64,000 bases of DNA from Maribacter stanieri (GCF_900112245.1 NZ_FOYX01000001.1:1103856-1167855); one strand, 5' to 3'. Numbered from the stretch's first letter, positions 19,701-28,238 are shown. The notes: generated by a model not told the origin, from the sequence alone. Numbers and translations are program-made.

Positions 19701-20034
19701 CTTCTAAAGAAACATTGATAGTACTTTGATTGTTTACAGGTACAACCACGGCTTTAAAGCCAATGTAGCTAAAACGTAAACTAGAGTTGCCATCTTGGAT
19801 AGTAATAGTAAAATTACCATCAAAATCTGCTTGTACTCCCGTTGTTGGGTTGTTTGCATCAATGACTGATACCCCGGGTAACGGCATGTTATCTGAAGCA
19901 GATGTTACTGTTCCAGAAACGGTTGTTTGTGCGTGGAGACTTGTTAAGAGAAATCCACTAATAAATAAAATCATCGTTAAGCCTACATGATTCCGAACCA
20001 TGGAAAACTTAGGAAAGTTTTTTTGATAATTCAT
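16783..20034 (-). CDS. SusC/RagA family TonB-dependent outer-membrane transporter
   Basis: The 1083-residue protein has a long signal peptide (1-36, ending LHAQ). A carboxypeptidase-D-like regulatory domain (about 37-112) is followed by the DEVVVVGYGTQKKATVTGAV segment at the start of the plug and the typical SusC plug (GTNTLGNNQPLVVIDGIP), then a 22-strand-type beta-barrel ending in Phe. Two loops carry EF-hand/dockerin-like calcium motifs (DTNGDGEITDDEL and DINGDGAINDLDQ). It imports a ligand with SusD, using TonB energy. A likely -7 element lies at 20150-20143 on the minus strand, giving a leader of about 100 bases. Confidence 0.93.
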   Translation of the reverse strand: MNYQKNFPKFSMVRNHVGLTMILFISGFLLTSLHAQTTVSGTVTSASDNMPLPGVSVIDANNPTTGVQADFDGNFTITIQDGNSSLRFSYIGFKAVVVPVNNQSTINVSLEEDVANLDEVVVVGYGTQKKATVTGAVTAVQGPVLESSPAISVSNSLAGRLPGVVIVQTSGEPGNDESTISIRGTNTLGNNQPLVVIDGIPDRDGGIGRINADDIANISVLKDASAAIYGARAANGAIIVTTKTGKVGKMQINYKADFGLTRPTRTPEMASAVEYQTIMNELAIYNSNIPASQWGTANTAFQTSGSYTIPGSSPAETVNAAFSPETINNYRTSADPWLYPDTDWFGATFKDWAEQQRHNLSISGGNEDLKYYASLGYSDQGAIYKNSANRYQQYNFRLNTDARINDYISTKLSMAYRKEDRTFPTEGAGAIFRMLMRGRPNEPAIWPNGLPGPDIENGQQPVVVTTNATGYDKQPTDYLQFTGSVDITNPWVEGLKLNLTAGVDQSQLRRKLWQTPWTLYSLDRANYIATGVPELSGSIRSNFTDARLLQSSNNILNTNLTGILTYDKTFGEDHNIGLLAGITRENFQGEFFSAFRRNYLSTAVDQLGVGGEIAQETDGFGYNRTRLGYYGRAQYNFKEKYLAEFIWRYDGSYIFPGNDRFGFFPGLLVGWNINNEDWFNVDSISYLKLRASYGEMGNDQVSFDTNGDGEITDDELQEYAYQSIYEFGQYPINGQVQTTLFENLLANPSFTWERAKNYNIGLDGIVLDGKLSFTLEYFLNKRDQILIQKTGSTPGSSGISDLLPPVNAGKVNNEGFEFALNYFGGSVDGFKWDVGVNGGYAQNSVVFLDEIPGAPDYQLQEGKPIGSYLVYESDGVFIDEAAVNANTLDYSAVKPQLEPGDMKFKDINGDGAINDLDQVRLKNSINPNFNFGVTFNASYKNFDLSVLLQGATGAKLFIQTESGDIGNFLKYSYDNRWSPENPSSVHPRLASRGDTYYTGGDYGNNTYNLFSKDYLRLKNVQLAYNFPSELIDQFGLSKFKIYMSGLNLATWAAQDIYDPESTSNSGQFYPQQSIINTGFSLTF

Positions 20035-20491
20035 AAAGTTAGTCGTTACAGTTGTTAGTTATTCTATGTAGGCATAAGTATTAAAATCTCTTTTGGTAGC
20101 TTTTTGAGGTCAAGAGACTATGATACACTATGCTACTATAAACAAATATATAAATAAATGTTAATTTAATAAATTTTGTAAGTATATTTTTTGAGATTGA
20201 TATTTATATCATAAAATATTATTAATATATTATATTTTAATAAATGCAATATTTAATGGTAGAAAGGGCTGATGTTTGGTGAATATTTTAATGATTAGTT
20301 AGGTGTTTTATAGTTATGGGTGATGTAGTTTTATGTTCCTTTTTTTGAGTACAATAATTGTGTTTTATTAGCTTTAATTTCTAAGTTTCTTTTTTGTTCT
20401 TTACACTCTTGTCATATTCAATAAAAGGTCTAGGATTTTAAAATCTTCTTTTATATTGTATATTGACCGATACAAATTTCATCTATTAATT
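20035..20491. other. AT-rich divergent regulatory region between susC and GntR gene
   Basis: No gene is supported in this 457-bp region. On the minus strand a TATATTTG element at 20150-20143 is a candidate -7 box for susC; no TTG lies at the right distance, so activation by a regulator may be needed. A perfect 14-bp palindrome (TGATAT, TT, ATATCA, at 20198-20211) is a possible operator, but the region is so AT-rich that chance matches are expected. Confidence 0.4.
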
Positions 20492-21508
20492 ATGCCGGTT
20501 ATTAGTAATATTTTAAGCTTAACCCACAATAATAACCTTACAAAACATGAGCAATTGGTTCAAGGAGTTATTGAGTCTATTGAAGATGGGAAATTAGCTG
20601 TGGGAGATCAGTTACCCTCTATAAACATTATGGTTGAAGAGATTGGTTATGCAAGAAAGACCATCTTTAAAGCATATGAAGAACTTAAGAATAGAGGCTT
20701 AATTGAGTCCAGACAATTAAAGGGGTATTTTGTGATTAGCCAAGCTACAAATATTACAAAAAGAATGGCCTTATTATTGTTCGCTTTTCAAAGCTATCAA
20801 GAAGAATTTTACAAAACATTCAGAAAAGAAATGGGTAAACGATTTCAAATTGATGTTTTTTTTCACCATAATAATCTTAGTGTTTTCGAAACTATTATTA
20901 CCAATATTAATGGTAAATATGGAATGTATATAATTGCTCCAATTCAAAACCAAAAAGTTGCACAGCTATTACAACATATTGAACCTAAAAAATTATTATT
21001 AGTAGACCGATACTTAAATTTAGGTAAATCGTATTCTTATATCTCTCAAGAATTTGAAAATGTAATCTATAAATCATTGGTTCAATTGCTTCCTGACATA
21101 AAAAAGTATTCTAAAATCATACTATATTTTAATGAGGAGAGCGATTTTTCTCCTGTTTCCATAAAAAATGCATTTGAAAGATTCTTAGAAGAATATTCTG
21201 TAAACGGTGAGGTGAAAAACCATTATGTTATAGGTTCTGCAGCTAAGGGTAATCTTTATTTTGCTTTAGGAGACACTATACTATGGCATATTCTTCGAGA
21301 TTCGGTTCGTAAAAAGTTGAAAATAGGCGAGGATATCGGTATTTTATCTCAAAATGACAATGTTTCAAAAGAGATTGTTTTTGGGGGTATTACTACCATT
21401 TCTACAGATTTTTATGAAATGGCTAAGTTGGCAGCAAGACATATAAAAAATGAAAATACCACTCAGGTAATTATGCCATCTAGATTAATTAAAAGAGCTT
21501 CTTTGTAA
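20492..21508 (+). CDS. GntR family transcriptional regulator with LacI-like sensor domain
   Basis: The 338-residue protein (from ATG 20492; an in-frame TTG at 20456 is a weaker start) has an N-terminal GntR winged helix. It includes the segment KLAVGDQLPSINIMVEEIG, then RKTIFKAYEELKNRGLIESR and GYFV, with one helix-turn-helix at about 40-80. The rest (about 90-330) resembles a periplasmic-binding-protein/LacI sensor fold and ends with GGITTISTDFYEMAKLAARHI, typical for this fold, so a small sugar-like ligand is likely. It is divergent from the susC operon and is its natural regulator, by position only. Confidence 0.8.
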   Translation: MPVISNILSLTHNNNLTKHEQLVQGVIESIEDGKLAVGDQLPSINIMVEEIGYARKTIFKAYEELKNRGLIESRQLKGYFVISQATNITKRMALLLFAFQSYQEEFYKTFRKEMGKRFQIDVFFHHNNLSVFETIITNINGKYGMYIIAPIQNQKVAQLLQHIEPKKLLLVDRYLNLGKSYSYISQEFENVIYKSLVQLLPDIKKYSKIILYFNEESDFSPVSIKNAFERFLEEYSVNGEVKNHYVIGSAAKGNLYFALGDTILWHILRDSVRKKLKIGEDIGILSQNDNVSKEIVFGGITTISTDFYEMAKLAARHIKNENTTQVIMPSRLIKRASL

Positions 21509-21650
21509 TATATTCTCATTCATCTTTTAAGCTTAAACGATTCCTTTAAATTGTCTAGGTAATATTTTGGTATAGCGTTTTGTTTCTTCTAGTAACAAAA
21601 GCACCTTATTTCAATCTTATTTATTCTATTTTTGAAGAAAATTGCTAGTA

Positions 21651-22625
21651 ATGCATACTATTGAAGAATATCGAGAAGAGTTTATTGCTTATTTGGACTC
21701 AAAGAAAATTACGAAGGAACCTAGAAACCTTTACGAGCCCATTACCTATATTCTTGGTTTAGGAGGCAAAAGATTAAGGCCAGTTTTGGTTTTGATGACC
21801 GCAGAAATTTTTAAGGCTGATTATAGAAAAGCATTGGATGCAGCTTTAGCAGTTGAAGTCTTTCATAATTTTTCTTTAGTGCATGATGATATAATGGATG
21901 ACGCCCCTGTTCGTAGAGGGCAAACCACGGTTCATGAAAAATGGGATATTAATACGGGTATTCTTTCGGGTGATGCTATGCTAATTATGGCTTATCAGCT
22001 TTTTGAAAATTATGAGCCAAATGTTTTTAGAGATTTGGCTAAACTTTTCAGTAAAACGGCATTAGAGGTTTGTGAGGGTCAACAATATGATGTTGATTTT
22101 GAGACAAGAGACGATGTAATGCTGCCTGAGTATTTAAAAATGATTGAATATAAGACAGCCGTACTTGTTGCTGCAGCATTGAAAATGGGTGCTATTGTTG
22201 CCGGTGCATCTGACGCTTCACAAGAACAGATGTATAATTACGGATTAAACCTTGGAATTGCCTTTCAATTACAAGATGATTATTTAGATGTTTTCGGAGA
22301 TCCAGAAACTTTTGGAAAGCAAGTTGGGGGAGATATTATTGAAAATAAGAAAACATATCTTTATCTAAAAGCCTTGAATTCAGGTTCTGAAGTAATGTCA
22401 AAAGAACTGGAGCATTTATATTCTATACAACCAAAGGAGACAGATTCTAAGGTTAAAGCGGTGCGTTCTATTTTTGAAAAGACAGGAGCGGACAATGCTA
22501 CCAAAGGAGCTATTGCAGATTATACCGCTAAGGCTTTTGAGGTTCTTGTTGACATGGATATTGAACAAGAAAAGAAAGATCTTCTGCGTCAATTTGGTAA
22601 AAACCTTATGAATAGAACTGTTTAA
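21651..22625 (+). CDS. Short-chain polyprenyl (probably geranylgeranyl/farnesyl) diphosphate synthase
   Basis: The 324-residue isoprenyl diphosphate synthase condenses isopentenyl diphosphate with allylic primers. It has GGKRLRP (38-44), the first Asp-rich motif DDIMD (79-83) and the second DDYLD (209-213). Phe74, five residues before the first motif, with no two-residue insertion in that motif, resembles geranylgeranyl synthases of type I, which would fit a carotenoid role. Chain length is inference. ATG 21651 is preferred over an in-frame TTG at 21642; a TATTTTTG box at 21627-21634 would give a very short leader. It converges on the lycopene cyclase gene and overlaps it by 4 bp. Confidence 0.8.
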   Translation: MHTIEEYREEFIAYLDSKKITKEPRNLYEPITYILGLGGKRLRPVLVLMTAEIFKADYRKALDAALAVEVFHNFSLVHDDIMDDAPVRRGQTTVHEKWDINTGILSGDAMLIMAYQLFENYEPNVFRDLAKLFSKTALEVCEGQQYDVDFETRDDVMLPEYLKMIEYKTAVLVAAALKMGAIVAGASDASQEQMYNYGLNLGIAFQLQDDYLDVFGDPETFGKQVGGDIIENKKTYLYLKALNSGSEVMSKELEHLYSIQPKETDSKVKAVRSIFEKTGADNATKGAIADYTAKAFEVLVDMDIEQEKKDLLRQFGKNLMNRTV

Positions 22626-23764
22626 AAAAGACGCTTAAAAAATGCTTTTATAAATGGAGCTTTCGGGCAAGAATTTATATAAACGATATCTTCTTTTAAA
22701 CTTGTTTTTTCATCAAGAAATTTAAATACCATTTGTGGTTTTAAAGATTTAAAAATAGATTCGAAAATGGCATGTCCGTTGCCATTATTATGATGTAAAA
22801 CATCTAAAAAGAGCATATCATAAAACCAGAATTTATTTTTTAATTTCATTTTCTGAAGTGGCTTCCCTTGTTTTATAAGTTCAATTAATTTAGGAATCTT
22901 ATTTGCAGTGCTCATTAGGGTGTAGCCTGTACTGGGTTTTGCCCAACCGCCAGCGGTACCTATATAGCGTATTCTATTGGTGTGATGTTCTCTAAAATCA
23001 TACGCTGTCATGGGAATACTGCCGGCTTCTTTTTCTATGATTTCATACGTTTCCAATTTAAAACGATTTAAAATATATTCCTTAATCGCTACTTCGTATT
23101 CCTCTTTAGGTAAAAGTTTGTCTGAAAATAAAGTATATTCAATTAATGCAGTATTGTTAGAATAGGGTAGTACATACATAAACCGAGTATTACCTTTTTG
23201 AGGAATGGAAAAATCCATATATGTAACCTCTGAAGCATTGAAAATGGGTTTTTCGGTTTTTATGACCCAACCTACGAAATGCTGTTGCAACACCGGATAT
23301 TTTTTTTGCCCCATTGCCATTTTATAGTCAAAAAGGCTATTGAATATGAACTTGCCAGAATACGTGTTATTCGTAGTTTTTACGGTAACCTCGGTGGCTG
23401 ACTCATTTAAGTCAACCATACCTTCTTGAACAAAAGTGATATTAGATGATTCTTTTATACGACCTAAGTAATATTTGTAAAAATCAACACTACTAATCAT
23501 CTTATAGGAATAAGGACTTATGTTCGTTCTTTTTAAAACGTCATCACCTTGAAAATGAATAGCGTCCCATTTTTTATGGACAATTGCCTCAAACTGACCA
23601 TTACCTTCTTCCCAGAAACACCATGTTCTATCATTGGTATTTTTAGCGTCTTTGTCAAGAAGTAATATCTTCTTATTATCAAAAAACGAATCATTAAGCA
23701 TGGCATCAGCCAGTAATAAACCAGATGCACCTGCCCCTATAATAATATAATCGTATTCGTTCAT
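22622..23764 (-). CDS. crtY: Lycopene beta-cyclase (CrtY family)
   Basis: The 380-residue flavoprotein has an N-terminal dinucleotide-binding fold (IIIGAGASGLLLADAML, GxGxSG at 10-15) and the family motif DRTWCFWEEG near residue 50. Later family signatures include FNSLFDY, QHFVGW, TYMDFS, FMYVLPYS and GWAKPSTGYT. It closes the ends of lycopene to beta-rings in the route to beta-carotene and zeaxanthin, pigments common in flavobacteria. No crtB, crtI or crtZ is in the window. A -7-like element (TATTTTTG, minus strand, 23815-23808) lies upstream. Confidence 0.85.
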   Translation of the reverse strand: MNEYDYIIIGAGASGLLLADAMLNDSFFDNKKILLLDKDAKNTNDRTWCFWEEGNGQFEAIVHKKWDAIHFQGDDVLKRTNISPYSYKMISSVDFYKYYLGRIKESSNITFVQEGMVDLNESATEVTVKTTNNTYSGKFIFNSLFDYKMAMGQKKYPVLQQHFVGWVIKTEKPIFNASEVTYMDFSIPQKGNTRFMYVLPYSNNTALIEYTLFSDKLLPKEEYEVAIKEYILNRFKLETYEIIEKEAGSIPMTAYDFREHHTNRIRYIGTAGGWAKPSTGYTLMSTANKIPKLIELIKQGKPLQKMKLKNKFWFYDMLFLDVLHHNNGNGHAIFESIFKSLKPQMVFKFLDEKTSLKEDIVYINSCPKAPFIKAFFKRLF

Positions 23765-23839
23765 GAACTTTTAAAACTTTGCTCAGGGTATTAAATACTG
23801 AGAATCCCAAAAATACGAAATAGCAGTTGGCTTTTGTGC

Positions 23840-26122
23840 TTAATTCAATGTGTAACGTAATCCGAAAAATGTACGTATGCCTTGGTTGGGTCCGTATACG
23901 TAAGATGGGTCAAAAGTTAACCCATTTGGGTTGTTTAGTGTAGCCACAGCGTTGCCATTAGTATCAAAAGTAACTTCTTTGTCAAATGGGTCATTTGCAC
24001 GTGCTATTATAAATGGATTTCCTCTATTAGGAGTCCAGTCTAATAAGTTTTTAACTCCGCCATAAAATTCGAAATTCTTAATTCCATCATACGTAAATTG
24101 AATGTTTTGAATACTCCATACTGGTGAAAAATCACTTCTAGGATCGCTTTCGCCTAAGGTTGGTAAACGCATTGGTCCATATAAATTACCGGTGTAGTCA
24201 ATGTTTAGGTTCCAGGTACGAATATCATAGCTAACACTCCAGTTCGCAGAATAACTTTCTGTAAGAATTTGTCTTTCTTTTACACCGTCTTCTGTATTAC
24301 TTACATTTTGTATGGTACCACCTAGCATGAATTTTAAACCGTTGTAAAATGAAACATCAACATTGGCGCTCACTCCTTTTGAAATAGAGGTGCCGTTTAA
24401 ATTATCATATATAATCTGATTAGGGTTTGTATCGTAATCAGGGATAATCACATTCTGAAAATTGGTATAAAATACAGAGGCGTCTAGACTAACAAAAGTG
24501 CCATTGTCGCCATAAATTTTCTTCAAGTAATTTAGGTTTACATTAAATGAACGCTCTGGTTTTAATTCTTCGGCAATAATAACATCTCGTGAGCCCGTTA
24601 ATGCAGCATGATCTTCGGTAAATAGATTTACAACCCTAAAACCTGTGCCAGCGTTTAATCTAATAATATCATTGTCAGTGAATTTAAAACGATACGCACC
24701 TCGCGGAGTAAAAATGTTACCGTGGCGGCTGTCATAATCATAACGACCACCTAACAGTAAAGAATGCTTTTTGTTGAATGCTATTTCATCTTGTACAAAA
24801 ATACTCGGTATTAAAACTTCGTCTGGCTGGTTAGCATTACCATTGGCATTTAAGGTAGCTGGTGTGTTGTCATCATAGTAATTATAACGTAATGCTGTAC
24901 CTGTTAAAAGGCTATGTTTACCTATAGTTTTATCCCAAGTTAATTGTGTAAAACCTATGCGTTGATCGGCTAGGTAAGGTACGTTGCCGTAAACTGAATT
25001 TTGCTTATGGTCGTTATAAGAAAAAGACAGCATCAATTGTTCTTCTACGGGTAATTGATATTTACCTAATATTTCCCATCTACGGGTATAGATGCTTTCG
25101 CCATAAATTTCATCCCCTCCTCTAAATTCAGGAGTCCATTGCATTTCCCCACCCCATCTGTCTTCGTAAAAAAAGCGTCCGGCTAAAGAGAGAATTCGAG
25201 AGTTTTTTCTAGTGAAATTCCACTTCTGAAAAACTGAAATTCGGTCTTGTAAGGTTAGGTCGGTAAAATTATCTCCGTTATTATCTATTGGGTTATCAAA
25301 TTTAAAATAGTTTACTCCTAAGAGCACATTAGTCTTTTTGCCAATATTAAATTTAGTACCTACATCAAGGTTAAATTCTCCCCATGAGGTAACAAAACTA
25401 TCCGCGAAAAAATCTGGTGCAGATAGGTTATTTTTTGTGATGATATTTATGAGTCCGCCAACAGCTTCACTTCCGTAAAGTGTAGAAGCAGGTCCTTTTA
25501 CAACTTCAATTTGTTCTATTAGGGAATTTGGTATGCCAGATAGCCCATATACGGTTCCTAGACCGCTAACAATTGGCATGCCGTCTATAAGTACTAAAGT
25601 ATAGGGACCTTCTAAACCATTAATATGAATGTCGCCGGTATTACAAACGTTACAGTTTATTTGAGGGCGTACACCATTTACATTCTGTAGTGCTTCAAAA
25701 ATACTTGCAGTAGGGTTTTTCTTGAAGAAGGTAGGCTTGTAGACTTCTACCGGAACGGGACTTTCTAATCTACTTACAGGTTTTAGCGTTCCTGTAACTA
25801 CCATTTCATCTAAAGATTCGGTCGTAGGTTCTATTTTAATGTTGATTACTTGGTCTTCGCCGTTAGAAATCGTAATTGTTTTATAATACTTCTGAAAACC
25901 AATGGTAGAGGCGATAATGGTGTACTTGCCCTTTGGTATATTTCTTAAGATATAATAGCCATTTTCATTTGAAGCAGTACCTACTTCGGTTCCCTTTAAA
26001 TAAATATTTACATAAGCTTCTGTACCGTCAGTTGAGGAAACAGTACCAGATATAGTAGAATTTTGCGCACTTATGATACCGAAAGATAAAATAGAGCAGG
26101 CAAAAAATATTATTTTAATCAT
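23840..26122 (-). CDS. TonB-dependent receptor, probable metal-related uptake
   Basis: The 760-residue outer-membrane receptor has a signal peptide (1-19, ending ISAQ). A carboxypeptidase-like beta-sandwich (about 22-100) is followed by the plug (DEMVVTGTLKPVSRLESPVP, then INCNVCNTGDIHINGLEG and LIDGMPIVSGLGTVYG) and the beta-barrel. A Cys-x2-Cys pair inside the plug is unusual and could bind a metal. It faces the MntR-like regulator and a ZIP transporter gene, with a likely regulator box just upstream, so uptake of manganese, iron, zinc or a metal chelate is proposed. The substrate is not proven. Confidence 0.85.
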   Translation of the reverse strand: MIKIIFFACSILSFGIISAQNSTISGTVSSTDGTEAYVNIYLKGTEVGTASNENGYYILRNIPKGKYTIIASTIGFQKYYKTITISNGEDQVINIKIEPTTESLDEMVVTGTLKPVSRLESPVPVEVYKPTFFKKNPTASIFEALQNVNGVRPQINCNVCNTGDIHINGLEGPYTLVLIDGMPIVSGLGTVYGLSGIPNSLIEQIEVVKGPASTLYGSEAVGGLINIITKNNLSAPDFFADSFVTSWGEFNLDVGTKFNIGKKTNVLLGVNYFKFDNPIDNNGDNFTDLTLQDRISVFQKWNFTRKNSRILSLAGRFFYEDRWGGEMQWTPEFRGGDEIYGESIYTRRWEILGKYQLPVEEQLMLSFSYNDHKQNSVYGNVPYLADQRIGFTQLTWDKTIGKHSLLTGTALRYNYYDDNTPATLNANGNANQPDEVLIPSIFVQDEIAFNKKHSLLLGGRYDYDSRHGNIFTPRGAYRFKFTDNDIIRLNAGTGFRVVNLFTEDHAALTGSRDVIIAEELKPERSFNVNLNYLKKIYGDNGTFVSLDASVFYTNFQNVIIPDYDTNPNQIIYDNLNGTSISKGVSANVDVSFYNGLKFMLGGTIQNVSNTEDGVKERQILTESYSANWSVSYDIRTWNLNIDYTGNLYGPMRLPTLGESDPRSDFSPVWSIQNIQFTYDGIKNFEFYGGVKNLLDWTPNRGNPFIIARANDPFDKEVTFDTNGNAVATLNNPNGLTFDPSYVYGPNQGIRTFFGLRYTLN

Positions 26123-26132
26123 CTAAATATAA

Positions 26133-26181
26133 TTTTAGACAAACCTAAAAAATTGTTTTTACATATAAAAATGTATTTTTG
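26133..26181. promoter_or_regulatory. Divergent promoter region with candidate MntR/DtxR box
   Basis: An inverted repeat TTTTAG-6 bp-CTAAAA at 26133-26150 resembles DtxR-family operators and lies 11 bp before the TonB receptor start. On the plus strand TTG (26153-26155), an 18-bp gap and TATTTTTG (26174-26181) form a promoter for the regulator gene. A 13-bp direct repeat (26152-26164 and 26189-26201) flanks that -7 box, and its second copy runs into the regulator's ATG. Which element the regulator binds is inference. Confidence 0.55.
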
Positions 26182-26199
26182 CACCTATATTGTTTTTAC

Positions 26200-26862
26200 A
26201 TGACACTATCAGAAGAAGATTACATTAAAAGTATTTATCACTTAAGCGAGTTTAATAGTAAGTCTGTTGCCACCAATGCAATAGCAGAACAAATGAAGAC
26301 CAAGCCATCTTCTGTAACGGATATGGTTAAAAAACTATCTGAGAAGTCTTTAGTTAATTATAAAAAATACCAAGGTGTTTCGCTATCGGAAAAAGGGAGA
26401 TTGGTGGCTTTATCTATTATAAGAAAACATCGTTTATGGGAGGTGTTCTTGGTTGATAAATTAAATTTTTCTTGGGATGAGGTACATGTAGTGGCAGAGC
26501 AATTGGAGCATATAAAAAGTGATGCTTTAATTGATAAATTAGATGCTCATTTAGGGTATCCTAAAGTAGATCCGCACGGCGATCCAATTCCAAATAAGGA
26601 TGGTGTATTTACAAAATCAGTTAAAAAATTGATTAGCGAATTACCCGTTGGAAGTCAAGGGGTGTGTGTTGGAGTCAATGATTCTTCGGCAGCTTTTTTA
26701 AAGTTTTTGGATAAGAATAAAATTGCTCTTGGCGATACTTTTAAAATTTTGGAAAGAGAAGAGTTTGATGGATCTGTAACGATTTCTACAAGGTCAGGAT
26801 CTATTAATATTTCCAAACAAATAGCAACGAATTTATTTTTAGAGATAGTAGATGAAGAATAA
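26200..26862 (+). CDS. MntR-like metal-dependent transcriptional regulator (DtxR family)
   Basis: The 221-residue protein has a winged helix (about 1-65, with KPSSVTDMVKKLSEKSLV), a dimerisation domain (to about 140) and a FeoA/SH3-like C-terminal domain. Metal-site residues match manganese sensors: Asp7 (MntR D8), His77, Glu100 where DtxR has Cys102 and MntR E99, and Glu103-His104. Lys10 stands where MntR has Glu11. I infer a Mn(II)- or Fe(II)-responsive repressor of the TonB receptor and ZIP genes. ATG 26200 is chosen; an upstream TTG at 26179 would sit inside the promoter's -7 box. Confidence 0.85.
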   Translation: MTLSEEDYIKSIYHLSEFNSKSVATNAIAEQMKTKPSSVTDMVKKLSEKSLVNYKKYQGVSLSEKGRLVALSIIRKHRLWEVFLVDKLNFSWDEVHVVAEQLEHIKSDALIDKLDAHLGYPKVDPHGDPIPNKDGVFTKSVKKLISELPVGSQGVCVGVNDSSAAFLKFLDKNKIALGDTFKILEREEFDGSVTISTRSGSINISKQIATNLFLEIVDEE

Positions 26863-26888
26863 TGTTTTAATTAATTAACATTTAAATT

Positions 26889-27710
26889 ATGGATCAAGTT
26901 ATAGCATATTTTGAATCGATTGACCCAGTATTGGCAGCGTTTTATGCGACGTTATTTACATGGGGACTTACTGCCGCTGGGGCTGCATTGGTTTTTTTGT
27001 TCAAAACAATGAATCGAGCCGTATTAGACGGAATGTTAGGGTTTACCGGTGGAGTTATGGTAGCCGCTAGTTTTTGGAGTTTGCTGGCACCTGGTATTGA
27101 AATGAGTCCAGGTGAAGGGTTTGTAAAAGTTATACCAGCAGCGGTAGGCTTTTTTCTTGGTGCAATGTTCATTTTTGGACTAGATAAAGTGTTGCCTCAT
27201 TTACATATAAATTTTAAAGAGAGCGAAGCGGAAGGTGTAAAAACCCCATGGCGTAGAACTACATTGTTGACTTTGGCAATTACACTACATAACATTCCTG
27301 AGGGTTTGGCGGTAGGTGTTCTATTTGGTGGAGTAGCTGCGGGTTTTGATGGTGCATCTATTGGTGGTGCCGTTGCCTTGGCGTTAGGTATAGGTTTACA
27401 GAATTTTCCAGAAGGTTTTGCAGTAGCAATGCCGTTAAGAAGACATGGTTTAAGTAGAACAAAGAGTTTTATGTTCGGTCAGGCTTCTGCACTTGTAGAG
27501 CCTATTGCTGCTGTTCTTGGTGCTTGGGCGGTTATGACCTTTCAACCTATTTTACCATATGCGCTTTCATTTGCAGCTGGTGCAATGATTTTTGTTGTAG
27601 TAGAGGAAGTAATACCAGAAACGCAACAAGATAAATATACAGATATTGCCACTATGGGCTTCATTGGCGGATTCATAATTATGATGACATTAGATGTTGG
27701 TTTAGGCTAA
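26889..27710 (+). CDS. ZIP family divalent metal transporter
   Basis: The 273-residue inner-membrane protein has about eight membrane helices. TM4 carries HNIPEGLAVG and TM5 carries QNFPEGFAVAMP, the paired metal-binding motifs of GufA/ZupT-like ZIPs (Zn, Mn, Fe). It lies 26 bp after the MntR-like gene on the same strand, so the two are probably cotranscribed. Together with the divergent TonB receptor it would give a two-membrane metal uptake route. The selectivity of the ZIP cannot be read from sequence. Confidence 0.88.
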   Translation: MDQVIAYFESIDPVLAAFYATLFTWGLTAAGAALVFLFKTMNRAVLDGMLGFTGGVMVAASFWSLLAPGIEMSPGEGFVKVIPAAVGFFLGAMFIFGLDKVLPHLHINFKESEAEGVKTPWRRTTLLTLAITLHNIPEGLAVGVLFGGVAAGFDGASIGGAVALALGIGLQNFPEGFAVAMPLRRHGLSRTKSFMFGQASALVEPIAAVLGAWAVMTFQPILPYALSFAAGAMIFVVVEEVIPETQQDKYTDIATMGFIGGFIIMMTLDVGLG

Positions 27711-27797
27711 GGTCAAAGTGTTTTTGTGATTTAATAATTTAATGTCATTTTTACCGTTTAAGGCAATAGTATTGTTAACTTGATACTTTAAATTTTT

Positions 27798-28238
27798 ATG
27801 CACTCTTCTAAGAAAAATTGGGTCTGGACAATTGCGTTGGTAATAACTGTAATCGTTTGTGCTTTTGTTTTAATACTTCATATTAAAAACTGGGTAGATG
27901 ATGATGTAAATAGCCTAAGTCTTCGCTCAGGATTTTACAATGTTGAAATTCCGTTAAATGAACTTGACAGTGTTGTTTTGGTAGAGAGGATTCCCCCAAT
28001 GCAGCGATTACATGGCTTTTCTGCATTTGATAAGGAGAAAGGTGTTTTTAGAGAGTTTAAAGATTCTTTGACAGATAAGAAAGTGCGTGTCTTTGTTGAC
28101 AATATCAATCAGAACAAGGTAAAGTTAGTCTATAAAGATTCTGCTTATGTATACTTTAATTTAAAAGATTCTGTTGAGACGGTTCAATTATTTCAAAAGT
28201 TAAGTACCAGAATAAGTTCTTTGAGTACGCCTAATTAG
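27798..28238 (+). CDS. Hypothetical protein with N-terminal membrane helix (PH-like domain possible)
   Basis: The 146-residue protein has one N-terminal transmembrane helix (about 9-30, WVWTIALVITVIVCAFVLIL). The rest is a soluble domain of alternating strands (FYNVEIPLNELDSVVLVERI, then FDKEKGVFREFKDS and VRVFVDNINQNKVKLVYKDS), ending in a helix. The pattern of seven strands and a helix, with LNELDSV near the start, resembles bacterial PH-like domains, but I do not recognise a family with certainty. It follows the ZIP gene after about 87 bp; no function is assigned. Confidence 0.6.
   Translation: MHSSKKNWVWTIALVITVIVCAFVLILHIKNWVDDDVNSLSLRSGFYNVEIPLNELDSVVLVERIPPMQRLHGFSAFDKEKGVFREFKDSLTDKKVRVFVDNINQNKVKLVYKDSAYVYFNLKDSVETVQLFQKLSTRISSLSTPN

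Noticed and set aside
20198-20211. Perfect palindrome TGATAT-TT-ATATCA as a GntR operator
   Set aside because: The surrounding DNA is almost all A and T, so such palindromes are expected by chance; kept only as a note in the region entry.
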